NCBI GenBank assembly: GCA_964652775.1
Contig: CAZZAM010000011.1
Coordinates: 1-64,000, forward strand
Direction of reading: 5' to 3'
Origin: UBA11346 sp038060575
Lineage (GTDB): Bacteria > Planctomycetota > UBA11346
DNA length: 64,000 nucleotides
Shown here in pieces: positions 7,346 to 16,744 of this stretch. Under the pieces are notes generated by a model that saw only the letters and a program-made list of their open reading frames with translations, made no database searches and was not told where the DNA came from. A program made the translations under genes and the position numbers. Each line of letters opens with the position of its first letter. The first letter of the stretch is position 1.

Positions 7346-9748
7346 TCATCGCCATGTGGTTTCAGCATCCGGAGTAGTTGACACATCGGGCGCAGTTGGG
7401 AGATGATTGCGGTATTTCTTCCACATCTCCTTGACCAAGGGATGTCCGAGAACAAATCCATAACGCCCGAATTCTCCCGGTGGATTTTTGGTCACATCAA
7501 CCAATTTCGCATCACGTAGCGCCTGAATGTACAGCCTATCGTCTGCGGTCATCCAGCGATCAACGCAGGCGAAAAACGCATCATGATTCCAGGCTTTTTC
7601 TAGGCGCAACAGGCGTGCAGTCAGTGCTTGGCCGACCCAAGTGGCGCAACGCCCCATCGGCAAGCGATCCATCGATATGTGCGGTGCCGAAGCATCGGCT
7701 GCTGAACTCTGATCTCCTGCGGGATCAACACCATCCATGCGTGGCGGTGGCCAGGCCGAGGGCGGATAGACGTCAAGTATCCCTCGCCAATGCGCCCAAT
7801 GATCGGCTTCGCCCTCCAAGGTCGGATGGATCAAATTAGGACTGTGGCCAAGAAAAATGGCTCTGGAGCCGGTCCAGCTGGTGGCAAAGGATTCACCGCG
7901 ATAGGCGATGGGACCAAAAGTGGTGGCATCGTCTTCTTCAAAGTGGCACGTGGGCACACTCTCACTCAGCATTTGCATGTCACTTCGACCCAAGAGCGCT
8001 CCCGCGAGCAAGATCGTCCACTTGCGACCGCTATGATGTCCGCCGTGGGCGGACCAACTGAATCCTCCTTGAGCTATGCCAAAGAGGTCGATACCCGCCT
8101 GTACCCAACCAACGATGAGGTGCTCCTTGTCCAGTGCCGGGTAATCGCACTGCAGCAAAAGCCCAGCTTCACCAACCCGTTGAACGAGCATATCACCCGA
8201 ACTCGGCATGTTGTCATACGGATTGGAAAAATTGAAGGACACCAAATCGATCCACGGCTTCTGGAACATGCGTGCGTGGGTATTCAGATTCGCCGGAGCT
8301 TGAATCGTCGGACGCGGCAGATTCAGCAACAGTTCGCGGCGCAGATCGCGAGCGAGAACGAGGACGGGCGCATTGGTGGCTGACTTTCCGCAATACGCCG
8401 GACGGAACGCGTCTGGTGGCATCGGATCGGCGACACAGGTCAACACCGCCGCGACGCGAATCGGATGGCCAACCGTCTTGCCCAATTCGGCCGCCGAACG
8501 ACTGATCGTAGACACCAGCGAATCGCCGGGGCGCATGGAAATGGGCAGATTGGTGAACAGCTTGGGATCGTATCGCCGTGACACCATGCGACTGTCGAAG
8601 CCGCAGGTGTTGGTATTCGACGGTGGATTCAGGGTCGATCCGTTACGCGCCTTGCGATCCTTGGCCCATAACTCCTCATCGGTCGAACGCGAATCGCTGG
8701 GCCCACCGACATCATTGCCATATATGGGCGCGGGATCTATTTTCCGAATCGTGGCTGGGCCGACCACATACCAATCACCGTTGATGAATCGGCCAATACG
8801 TACCGGTGTTTCGAAACTCCAGGTAATGCCGTACTGACGCAGCGAATCGACCAGCGGCAATTCCTCCAACTTCGGCGTCGCTGGCGCATTGTCCTTGGTG
8901 TACACCACCTGCGGCAGCAGTGGCGCGTCGCCATCATCAAGCGCAGCGTAAATTGGTGCGGCGAGCTGAACCGGTTCGGGTTGCGGGCGCAATTCGATGA
9001 TGGCGGTGGTAGCAACGCCCAGCGACAGCAATACGCCGGCTGCAATCGCTGATGGGATGACGACCGCCATGGTCATCGCTGAGGTCGCACCGGTAGCGAG
9101 CGCGGTGACGCCGATCGACGAGGATCCAGTAACCACCGTTGCAATCATCATCGGAGGTGCGGCAACCGTCGCCGCCTGCGCCTCGGCGGCAAACATCGCA
9201 ACCAGAGCCGTGCTGCCGACCGACACACCGCGCCGCGTGAGCAGATTGCGTAGACCCGCGATGCCACGCGCCACCAGCTTGTAGGCATTGTCGCGACTGG
9301 TTCCTAGACTGGTCGCGATCTCCTCGGGCGATTTGCCAGCGAGGTAATGCATACTGACCGCAGCGCGCTGTTTCTCTGGCAGACACTGGAGGCAGTCGTC
9401 GAGGTGATCCAACGCTTCGGAATGGATTTCCGTACCGACCTGGGCTGCTGCAGCCGCCTTGGCCTCGGCCTGACGACGGCGATCTCCGGCGCGACGCGAC
9501 ACGCCGCAGACGTACCACGCGACGCGCAACAGCCATGCGGTCAGACTCGGCGCACGCGCAGCGGCGGCCGGGCGACGCGAGAGCACCAAGAACACCGCCT
9601 GCACGCAGTCATCGACATCCTTATGCGACACCTGACGCGAGCAGGCCGAGCGCACGAGGCCATGGTGACGGGCGACCAGCACGGCGTAGGCCTCCTGATC
9701 ATCGGCACCCCAGGCTTTCAATAGCTCGCTGTCGTTCAGGTCGTGCAT
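7346..9748 (-). CDS. ECF sigma factor fused to a membrane-anchored exported domain
   Basis: An 800-residue protein. Residues 1-95 form a sigma-70 region 2 (EAYAVLVARHHGLVRSAC, then VDDCVQAVFLVLSRR), and residues about 110-175 form region 4 (LPEKQRAAVSMHYLAGKSPEEIATSLGTSRDNAYKLVARG). Hydrophobic segments follow at about 190-265 (including ALVAMFAAEAQAATVAAPPM and SAIAAGVLLSLGVATTAI), and then about 530 residues with no recognised family (LELPLVDSLRQYGITWSFE onward), presumably outside the cytoplasm. ECF factors with transmembrane C-terminal extensions are known in Planctomycetes; the tail is thought to sense an outside signal in place of an anti-sigma factor. The C-terminal half contains WVQAGIDLFGIAQGGFSWS and several tryptophan-rich words. 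It is first in an operon with the gene at 4526-7345. Confidence 0.87.
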   Translation of the reverse strand: MHDLNDSELLKAWGADDQEAYAVLVARHHGLVRSACSRQVSHKDVDDCVQAVFLVLSRRPAAAARAPSLTAWLLRVAWYVCGVSRRAGDRRRQAEAKAAAAAQVGTEIHSEALDHLDDCLQCLPEKQRAAVSMHYLAGKSPEEIATSLGTSRDNAYKLVARGIAGLRNLLTRRGVSVGSTALVAMFAAEAQAATVAAPPMMIATVVTGSSSIGVTALATGATSAMTMAVVIPSAIAAGVLLSLGVATTAIIELRPQPEPVQLAAPIYAALDDGDAPLLPQVVYTKDNAPATPKLEELPLVDSLRQYGITWSFETPVRIGRFINGDWYVVGPATIRKIDPAPIYGNDVGGPSDSRSTDEELWAKDRKARNGSTLNPPSNTNTCGFDSRMVSRRYDPKLFTNLPISMRPGDSLVSTISRSAAELGKTVGHPIRVAAVLTCVADPMPPDAFRPAYCGKSATNAPVLVLARDLRRELLLNLPRPTIQAPANLNTHARMFQKPWIDLVSFNFSNPYDNMPSSGDMLVQRVGEAGLLLQCDYPALDKEHLIVGWVQAGIDLFGIAQGGFSWSAHGGHHSGRKWTILLAGALLGRSDMQMLSESVPTCHFEEDDATTFGPIAYRGESFATSWTGSRAIFLGHSPNLIHPTLEGEADHWAHWRGILDVYPPSAWPPPRMDGVDPAGDQSSAADASAPHISMDRLPMGRCATWVGQALTARLLRLEKAWNHDAFFACVDRWMTADDRLYIQALRDAKLVDVTKNPPGEFGRYGFVLGHPLVKEMWKKYRNHLPTAPDVSTTPDAETTWR

Positions 9749-9827
9749 GCTGAAGTCCTATTTCCGCCCAGGGACGGGATTGGACAAGGGTTTATTGGGG
9801 GCTGGAGGCTGGAAGCACGATCCCAGT

Positions 9828-9844
9828 GCGAGCTCGTAGCTCGC
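9828..9844. terminator. Hairpin at the end of the beta-helix gene
   Basis: GCGAGCT (9828-9834) and AGCTCGC (9838-9844) form a 7-bp stem with a CGT loop just after the stop region of the gene at 9846-11972. No T-tract follows on either strand. The AGCTCGTAGCTCGC word is shared with the right arm of the repeat at 38524-38653. Confidence 0.35.
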
Positions 9845-9845
9845 A

Positions 9846-11972
9846 TCACTCCCAAATAATGTGCCCTGCGAACGCGGCTTCCTTCGGCACGACCGGAACA
9901 TCGCGTTTGCCGTCGCCGTCGAAGTCACCGGCCTTATAGGCCTGCAGATCGATCAGCGAGCCGATGTCGCGGCCATCCTTGCCCTTGCCCTTGCCAACGC
10001 TGTCTTTGGCGAGGCGCATGTCCAAGGTGAAATCCTTCTTGTCCTTCCAGTTGGCGATGACGTCCATCTCGTTCGGCTTATCTGTGCCAGGATCAATGGC
10101 GATATATTCGTCACCCACCTCCGTCACCTTCCGGACCACGCCGTCCCAGTTGAGTTCGACATGATCGCCAACCGCGAATTCCTTGGGCGAGATCTCGATA
10201 TGAAATTTCGTCTTGGTGTTTTTCCCGACATTCTTCGTCTTGAGTGCGGTATAGCGGGCAGGCGCATTGATAAAGCCAGGTTCGCCAGCAAAGGAGTGCG
10301 CGCCGTTGTTGGACAATTTGCGGTATTCCTCGAAGGTCACGTATTTGCCATCCCACATGATCGGCTTGGGACCGTAGTGCGAGAAGATGCAGTAGTCTTC
10401 GGTCCACGGGAAGGTTCCACCATACATGGAGCCGCCGCCGCCTTTGCCGTAGTGAAAGATGTTATTGCTTAACGTATCGCTTTGCGATTGGCCCATCAAA
10501 CCGTAGCCGGGGAATGCAAACGTGTTGCCGTCCATGGTGAATTCGGAGCAGGGAAAGAACTTCTGCCCAGCGGTCGAGTCGCGCATGCTCAGCGACAGGC
10601 CGGAATGATGGGTGCCGACCCAGATGTTGTTGAACAGCTTGACTCGCTTGGTGCCCTCGCACTGCCAGCCCTGGCCGACATCGAGGAATGCGTTGCTGTC
10701 GAGGGTCAGATCAGTGACGCCGGAAAACGTCTGGAATCCATCGGGATGGAAGAATCCCCACTGTTTATGCACAAAGTTCTGTTTGAACAGGATGTTCGAC
10801 GAGTGCCAAGCAACTTTCACCCCGTCGGTCAGGTTGCCGTAGATATCGTTGCCGATCATCTGAATATTTTTGCAGCCTTCGAGTTCGATACCGTCCTGGA
10901 AGTTCGCAGTGCAAACGTTGTTCTTGATCAACGCGTTGCTGACCCCGGACAAGACCATGCCGCCGGACGCGCGCCCCAGTGCGATGTTGTGAAAGGAGAC
11001 GCAGTTGAAAATCTCGATATCGCTGCCGCCACTCGACTCGTTGCCGATACCGAACTTGTCGAAATGGCATACTTCGAAGCCGTCGATGGTGATGAACTTC
11101 GCGGTTTTTTCCCAGCTGATGCCCGCCGGGCTGAGCCTAGTCACCTCGATCTGATGCTTATTGGGATCCTCGCCGGCGTGCGGCCACAGGTACAAGCGGA
11201 ACGGTTTTTTGCTGGTATCAATCGCCCACATGCCGGGCTCCGCGATGATCGAGACAAGGTTGGTCACCCAGTAGGAGTCGGCCTTGATGTCGGTTTCTTC
11301 CTTGCCTTCGACCGCGCTGGTCAGCTCGTGCTTGTCGGGCGCATAACTGGCGATGAGCGCGCGATCGTAGTTGGTGCTCTTGGCGTGACGCACGGTCAGG
11401 ATCCCGCCGTCCCAGAATCCAGCCGGTTGATTGAGCGTTTTATCATCAACGACATGGCTCTTGTCGCCGCCAGTCAGGGCGAGCCGCTCGCGCGAGCCAG
11501 CCGGGAAACGTGAGACGCGCAACGGTCGGCCATCCTCGAACACCACGTTCGGAATCATAAACTTACGGTATTTATCGTCGAGTTTCTCGATTTCCGGCAG
11601 CTCGAGTTCAGCCACATGGATGTTGCTGAACTGCGGATTGCCACGACCTTCGGCCGCGCTGATCGGCTTCCAACCGCGCACCTCCAGCGCACCATTGAGG
11701 AGCACGCGCTCGCCCGGCGCGCGTCGCAGCGTGATCCGCTGATCGGCGGTGCCAGCCGTCCTGAATACCACCTTCTCGCGATAGATCCCGGCCTTCACCG
11801 TGACGGTGTCGCCTGGCCCCGCCAGATCGACCCCCTTCTGGATCGACTTCAATGGAGCATCGGCGCTGCCCGCGTTGGTATCGGACGCCTTGGCATTGCC
11901 ACCATCGACAATGAACTCAGCGGTGTGGTTGAGTGAGATGACAGCAAGGGCCATGATCGTCGAACGCAGCAT
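9846..11972 (-). CDS. Right-handed parallel beta-helix protein
   Basis: A 708-residue exported protein. The N-terminus (MLRSTIMALAVISLNHTAEFIVDGG) is a short hydrophobic leader. The block GSADAPLKSIQKGVDLAGPGDTVTVKAGIYREKVVF (within residues 38-73) is the typical entry to DUF1565/pectate-lyase-like beta-helix proteins. Repeated helix turns follow at about 320-480 (IEIFNCVSFHNI, NALIKNNVCTANFQDGIELEGCKNIQMIGNDIYGNL and others, each with N-N-x-V/I words). A beta-sandwich-like C-terminal region (VGDHVELNWDGVVRKVTEV) and a DGDGKRD word end the protein. Relatives are polysaccharide lyases or structural surface proteins; the catalytic residues cannot be assigned by eye. A sugar-degrading role is plausible but inferred. 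Confidence 0.85.
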   Translation of the reverse strand: MLRSTIMALAVISLNHTAEFIVDGGNAKASDTNAGSADAPLKSIQKGVDLAGPGDTVTVKAGIYREKVVFRTAGTADQRITLRRAPGERVLLNGALEVRGWKPISAAEGRGNPQFSNIHVAELELPEIEKLDDKYRKFMIPNVVFEDGRPLRVSRFPAGSRERLALTGGDKSHVVDDKTLNQPAGFWDGGILTVRHAKSTNYDRALIASYAPDKHELTSAVEGKEETDIKADSYWVTNLVSIIAEPGMWAIDTSKKPFRLYLWPHAGEDPNKHQIEVTRLSPAGISWEKTAKFITIDGFEVCHFDKFGIGNESSGGSDIEIFNCVSFHNIALGRASGGMVLSGVSNALIKNNVCTANFQDGIELEGCKNIQMIGNDIYGNLTDGVKVAWHSSNILFKQNFVHKQWGFFHPDGFQTFSGVTDLTLDSNAFLDVGQGWQCEGTKRVKLFNNIWVGTHHSGLSLSMRDSTAGQKFFPCSEFTMDGNTFAFPGYGLMGQSQSDTLSNNIFHYGKGGGGSMYGGTFPWTEDYCIFSHYGPKPIMWDGKYVTFEEYRKLSNNGAHSFAGEPGFINAPARYTALKTKNVGKNTKTKFHIEISPKEFAVGDHVELNWDGVVRKVTEVGDEYIAIDPGTDKPNEMDVIANWKDKKDFTLDMRLAKDSVGKGKGKDGRDIGSLIDLQAYKAGDFDGDGKRDVPVVPKEAAFAGHIIWE

Positions 11973-11998
11973 GATGAGATTCCTGATGGGATGATGTC

Positions 11999-14029
11999 TT
12001 ATTGCCAGGTGACGGCCAGCGAACTCGGCGGTCCGAGGATGCCAGCGGTGTTTCGGGTCCGCACTTCGATGCGGTTGGCGCCGGGGTTCAGCTTCCAGAT
12101 ATATGTCCGCGCCGTGTCGATCCAGGGCGAGCCATCAATAGACACGCAGTAGGTGGCGAAGTTCGGCGTCACCGTCCCCATCTGGATCCGCAGCGTGCCG
12201 GACTCAGCATAGGAAACGTCGTATTTGACTTGATTGAGCGTCCAATACAGATCCGCACGCCGACTGATGTAATGGCGATAGTGCAACGGCATCGGGGTCT
12301 GCTCATCGACCCAGACATAGTGATCGGCGTAATCAAAGGTCATGCCCTGAACTTTTGGCACCGGGAACTGATGCGTGTAAAAATTATTCCGCGGCACGTA
12401 ATGGACGTAGAGCCACTTCATCCAGTGCGGCCAGCCCTTTGCCGTCTCGCTAGCTGATTGGCCTGGGAACGGCGTCGTGTCGGTGCCGTGCACGATCTGG
12501 ATGTCGGGCGCAAAGCGCGGTGACTTAGGTCGCGCATCGTACAAGGCGATCTTGTCACCGTAACACAACTTCGTCATGCGATCGTGGACCTCGATCATCG
12601 ACAACGGTGAACCGGTTTGCGGATCGACGTTGATCTCGTCATTGTTTGCATCGACTAGGATCCACTTCCGCAGTTCATTCGACCAGATCTCGTTGATTTC
12701 GTGGCCTGCCTTGATCGTGCCAGGGTGAAAACCAAATGTGTAACGCGCGGTGTAGCCTAGCGACGCCGCGCATTGCATGAACACGATCGCATACTGCGAG
12801 CAAAAGCCAATCTTCCGAGTCAGGATTTCATCGGCATCCCAGCTCGGATAGTCCTGCACCGGTGGCTTGAAGCGCCACTGTTTTGCCACCCAATTCCGCA
12901 ACAGGGTGAATTTCTCGAGCTCGGTCGTTCCACTAGCGATGACCTTATCAAGACTGTATTTCGCGCGCAGAGCAATGCATTTGGGATGGAAGGGATCCTC
13001 GTATTCAAACGGCAGAGAGGTGTAGCGGAGGTCATCATTGCTCAGTTGATCCACCGTGACTCGTGCTGCCCACGTCGGCACCTGTTCCACCACCTGTTTC
13101 AACGTCGTCGTCACCTGGCGCAGCACCGGGGTCACTCGTCCGTCAGCAGTGGCGAAGGTTGCCTGCCATTGCAGATAGCGATGCGCGGCGGGGATCGCAC
13201 TGTCAACCGCACTCCAGGCCGACCACGTGGACTGATCGTACACCACCGTGGTGCCATAACGGACCTGGAATTCGAGCTTCGTCTGCGGCGACACGTCGGC
13301 ATCTGCGCTGATCGTCAGCGATCCGATCGCCAGCGTTCCCTTAATCACCTGCGCGGAATCGCCCATGTCGATAACCGGCGAAACCAGTAATCCCTGTGGT
13401 ACATGTTGCCGTAACTGCAGACGAATCATGTATTCGTCATCGATCTGATTCCACGTCTTGCCGGAGTCAGTGCTCAGGTAACTGCGCTTCGGCCAGTCCT
13501 TCCGTTCCGGTGCATTTTGGAGGATGAACTTCCGGTACGCGGTCTTGACCCCGACCTTGCCAACTGGCTTGTACACGACGATCTCATTGTCGCCGGACTT
13601 GAGCAACCCCGGCGGAACCAGTGGATAATCGGCGTCGTCGGTCCAGAAATCGATCGGCACCACCTCTGACAATAGCGTACCGTTCACCTCGACGCGCACT
13701 CCCAGCGGCACGTATAACCGTGCCTCCAATGCCTCCGGACGCTCAACGTGGAGAACCTTTTTAATCCGCTGCACATCGCTGAGTTCTTGCAACGGCGAAC
13801 GATCGTCCGGGTTGGTCATCTTCGCGTCGGTCGCGATACCAGGGCCATCGTCCTCGATCAGCACACGGTCATACAAGATCACGCCTTTGCGAACGGGATC
13901 GTAGCGCAGTCCGCGCAGCTCGGTGCCGGATTCGTAAGCATCATGCGCCAACAACACGACTGGCGGCGGATCAGCCGCGTGAGCAGATAGCACAAGACTG
14001 ACGAGCAACACCACCCGCAGGGAAAACAT
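11999..14029 (-). CDS. Exported transglutaminase-like protein
   Basis: A 676-residue protein. The frame opens farther upstream, but the ATG at 14029 gives a signal peptide (MFSLRVVLLVSLVLSAHAAD), so that start is used. A transglutaminase-like (papain-fold) domain lies at about residues 370-470 with the triad Cys410 (GFCSQYA), His443 (AGHEINEIW) and Asp460 (LVDANND). The N-terminal 300 residues are beta-rich and unassigned; the C-terminus ends in a fibronectin-like strand set (NRIEVRTRNTAGILGPPSSLAVTW). Bacterial relatives act as peptidases or cross-linkers at the cell surface. It is followed 26 bases later by the beta-helix gene in the same direction, so co-transcription is likely. Confidence 0.85.
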   Translation of the reverse strand: MFSLRVVLLVSLVLSAHAADPPPVVLLAHDAYESGTELRGLRYDPVRKGVILYDRVLIEDDGPGIATDAKMTNPDDRSPLQELSDVQRIKKVLHVERPEALEARLYVPLGVRVEVNGTLLSEVVPIDFWTDDADYPLVPPGLLKSGDNEIVVYKPVGKVGVKTAYRKFILQNAPERKDWPKRSYLSTDSGKTWNQIDDEYMIRLQLRQHVPQGLLVSPVIDMGDSAQVIKGTLAIGSLTISADADVSPQTKLEFQVRYGTTVVYDQSTWSAWSAVDSAIPAAHRYLQWQATFATADGRVTPVLRQVTTTLKQVVEQVPTWAARVTVDQLSNDDLRYTSLPFEYEDPFHPKCIALRAKYSLDKVIASGTTELEKFTLLRNWVAKQWRFKPPVQDYPSWDADEILTRKIGFCSQYAIVFMQCAASLGYTARYTFGFHPGTIKAGHEINEIWSNELRKWILVDANNDEINVDPQTGSPLSMIEVHDRMTKLCYGDKIALYDARPKSPRFAPDIQIVHGTDTTPFPGQSASETAKGWPHWMKWLYVHYVPRNNFYTHQFPVPKVQGMTFDYADHYVWVDEQTPMPLHYRHYISRRADLYWTLNQVKYDVSYAESGTLRIQMGTVTPNFATYCVSIDGSPWIDTARTYIWKLNPGANRIEVRTRNTAGILGPPSSLAVTWQ

Positions 14030-14282
14030 ACCCACGTGCACTAGTACCCGATTACAGCTTCGCTGCGACGCTGCAGCCTGGGGACGACGGTACTGGGCCA
14101 CGTAGAGTCCTGTCATTGCAGGTGTATTTCCGCATGGCCGAGCAATTGGACACGCAGTTGCGACTGAGTGCGGGGCATAGCACTCCATCAACCAACCGCC
14201 GGTATTGTCAGTCCCTCTCAGTTGCCTGCATCAGCGCGGATATCCACGCATTACCCGCGAGCAACACCGTGCTGCGCGATAC

Positions 14283-15380
14283 TCAGTGATCGTTAGCCGG
14301 TGCTGGCGCCGCAGGTGGCTGAAGGTCGCCAGCGTCATTTTTAGGCGTCGCGACGGCAGCACGATCCTCTTCTACCATTTGTGTTGCTTCGGCCTTGGCC
14401 CCAGCCAGTTCTCCCTGCTCGTTCGGCAAACGCTCACGGATCAACCGCTGCTCGGCCGACTCTGCAGCCAACTCGCGCGTCGCACGCGCACGAGCGGCGC
14501 GCGCCGCCTGTATTTGTTGTTGTAAGGATGAGACCAGTTGCTCGGTCGCTAGCGTCGGCCTGCCCGCTTGTCGACCAATCGGATTACGTTCTTGGATTTC
14601 AATATTCCAACGATCTTGGGCGGTGTTGTATTGTAACTGCAAACCAACCAGGAGGTCATCCTGCCGCTTGCGGAATTCCTCAAGTTGTGGGACATGCGCA
14701 GTAAGTTTTTGCTCGCGTTCCTGGTCACGGGCAATCGCGGCCGTGAGGGCAATCACCCGTTGATCCACCTCATTGCGCCGTTGTGTGCGCGCACGTACGC
14801 GCTCGCGTTCAGCTTCGAGTGTACGCCGCTGAGCTGCTTGCGCCTGCGCCTGCTCGCGCGCCCGTGCATTCTCTGCGCTGCGCACGGGATCTGGTGCACG
14901 AGGCACCGGAGTCGTGGACAGATCGCCATATTCACCACGATACGGACGACGCGCGGTTATTTCGGCGGCCACCACCGTGATCACCATGTCGGGCACCAAG
15001 GTCGTGACACCACCGCGCACCGCTGCACGAACCATCAGCGAACCAACGTCAGCGCGATAGCTGCCAACGAAGAATCGCCCATCGCGCAACTCGAAACACT
15101 CGAGGTTACCCGGCTGAGTAAGCGGCGGCGAGATGACTGGAGTCGCCGGAACCGCCGTTGGCGCTAGCTGTTCGTGCACAGATTTCGCGCTTGGTTCAGG
15201 CTGTGGAATGAGTTGTACTGGCGTCGCGTGCACCGGCTCGGTCGGCTGCACGTGTGGCGCGTTGTCGATTGGCGGCCCTCGTCGATACAACCCAACCGTG
15301 ATTGCGATCGCCACGCCAAGGCAGATGGCAATTACAGGCCATGACACTGATCCACGGCTTGTCCGTCGCGCACCGCGCAT
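14283..15380 (-). CDS. Membrane-anchored coiled-coil protein, unknown function
   Basis: A 365-residue protein. The ATG at 15380 is preferred over an upstream ATG (15413) because GGAGG stands 4 bases before it, one of the few clear ribosome-binding sites in this window. One transmembrane segment (WPVIAICLGVAIAITVGLY) follows a basic N-terminus, then a Pro-rich linker (about 40-100), a small domain with NLECFELRDGRFFVGSYRADV that resembles an Sm/SH3-like fold, and a long coiled coil from about residue 170 to 350 rich in Arg/Glu/Gln. The coiled coil probably extends into the periplasm. No family is recognised. Confidence 0.78.
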   Translation of the reverse strand: MRGARRTSRGSVSWPVIAICLGVAIAITVGLYRRGPPIDNAPHVQPTEPVHATPVQLIPQPEPSAKSVHEQLAPTAVPATPVISPPLTQPGNLECFELRDGRFFVGSYRADVGSLMVRAAVRGGVTTLVPDMVITVVAAEITARRPYRGEYGDLSTTPVPRAPDPVRSAENARAREQAQAQAAQRRTLEAERERVRARTQRRNEVDQRVIALTAAIARDQEREQKLTAHVPQLEEFRKRQDDLLVGLQLQYNTAQDRWNIEIQERNPIGRQAGRPTLATEQLVSSLQQQIQAARAARARATRELAAESAEQRLIRERLPNEQGELAGAKAEATQMVEEDRAAVATPKNDAGDLQPPAAPAPANDH

Positions 15381-15538
15381 ACTGCCTCCGTCTATCGTTG
15401 ATCGACTTGCCAAAAACTATACGGCGAGGACGCACCCGTGTTGTTCCAACTGTACGCAACCAGCGTCGCAATGCGTCATGGACCAAGCTGATAAGTCGCC
15501 CGTATGCGTGCATGTAACCAAACAACCCGACTGACTAC

Positions 15539-16285
15539 TCACTTCTGCTGGTGCGATGCCTTCCAATGTGATGGGGTAACTCCAGCTAAACGGCGGAAAA
15601 CACGGCTGAAATGAAATGGACTGGCGAAGCCACTCCGAGTGGCAACCTCGGCCACGGTCAGACCGCTGGTTGCGAGCAGGGTCTTGGCGCGTTCGACCCG
15701 GAGTTCGAGTAAATGGTGCATCGGTCCATGGCCATAGGCCCGGCGAAAAATCTGCCGCAAGTAGCCAGGACTGATGAACATCGCTTCGGCTAGTTCACCA
15801 GCGTCGAGCGGACGGTCGAGATGCGCGCGCAGCAAGGCGTCAGCCTGGGATAGGCGATCATCGGGATCGCGTGGAGTCAGCGTGGGCGCATCATCGCTCG
15901 CTACAAAATACGATGCCAACAGTCCGGCTAACAGATCAAGACGACTCTGTTCGCGTGTGCCTGACAGTTCACGCACCAGCATGTCGATGACGCCGTCTGC
16001 ACGCGCTGGAACCGGACGCACTCCAGGCACGAGGCGCTCGGCGAAGCCTGCTATAATGCCTACACACAGATGCCGACCAGCGCGGTGTTGCTCGATCCAG
16101 TGATCGACTCCCGGTTGGTAGAGGATCGCGGTGCCAGCGCGGTAAGGAAATTTCCCTTCCTGATGCAGCACGCCATCACCAGATAACATCACCACGATCT
16201 CGGTACATGGATGCCGGTGACGAAGGCAACGACTGCCAGCCAGCACGTCGATGGCAAACGCAAAACGGCATGCGACCTGAACCAT
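15539..16285 (-). CDS. AraC-family transcriptional regulator
   Basis: A 248-residue protein when started at ATG 16285 (MVQVACRFAFAIDVLAG). The frame stays open to 16477, but that part runs into the inverted repeat at 16439-16551. The N-terminal cupin-like sensor half (HRHPCTEIVVMLSGDGVL, YRAGTAILYQPGVDHWIE) is followed by two helix-turn-helix units in the C-terminal 100 residues: LDAGELAEAMFISPGYLRQIF and LTVAEVATRSGFASPFHFSRVF, ending with GVTPSHWK. Such regulators usually bind a sugar or related small molecule and act on nearby genes. The divergent gene at 16745-17869 is the natural candidate target. Confidence 0.9.
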   Translation of the reverse strand: MVQVACRFAFAIDVLAGSRCLRHRHPCTEIVVMLSGDGVLHQEGKFPYRAGTAILYQPGVDHWIEQHRAGRHLCVGIIAGFAERLVPGVRPVPARADGVIDMLVRELSGTREQSRLDLLAGLLASYFVASDDAPTLTPRDPDDRLSQADALLRAHLDRPLDAGELAEAMFISPGYLRQIFRRAYGHGPMHHLLELRVERAKTLLATSGLTVAEVATRSGFASPFHFSRVFRRLAGVTPSHWKASHQQK

Positions 16286-16438
16286 GGGCGACAGGATGCG
16301 TTCGCGATGGAACGGGAAAGTGGAAAGCGCACGCTCACGACACTGAAGTCGTGTGTTTCCCACTAGAGACGCTACATTAATGCCGCTATACTCAGCTTTT
16401 TGCTGCTCTTTCTGTTGCGACGCGCCCTTTCGTACTTC

Positions 16439-16551
16439 AAGGCAACCACGGGGACACGGGTGAGCCACTGGGGACACGGGGAAAGAAACCGACGCTTCTG
16501 TCTTTTCCCCGTGTCCCTTGCCTTGGCTCCCTGTGTCCCCGTGGTTGCCTT
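16439..16551. repeat. Long inverted repeat, GGGGACAC family
   Basis: AAGGCAACC (16439-16447) pairs with GGTTGCCTT (16543-16551). The arms continue ACGGGGACACGGG / CCCTGTGTCCCCGT, and an inner hairpin GGGGACACGGGGAAAGA / TCTTTTCCCCGTGTCCC is nested inside. The outer 9 bases are identical to those of the GCAGAGGC-type repeats elsewhere in this window, but the inner words are different. It lies between the divergent AraC and URO-D-family genes; the rest of 16286-16744 holds nothing else I recognise. Confidence 0.85.
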
Positions 16552-16744
16552 AACGTGTGAAGACGTGGGGATCTCTCGAAAACCGCACTGCTAATCGGCA
16601 TTGAACGCATCACCCGCAACCATCCTCCTAGTTGAAAGGCTGGCCATGCTGCCGTCTTGCATGTCCAGGCCACAGTTCCGTTCCAGACAAGGCGACTGTC
16701 GTTCCAGACATCACCCGGACCATCCGCCCAGTTACGATCTCGTC

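Noticed and set aside
10482..11513. Long open frame (343 codons) opposite the beta-helix gene
   Set aside because: No motif in the translation; the minus-strand gene has recognisable beta-helix turns over the same bases.
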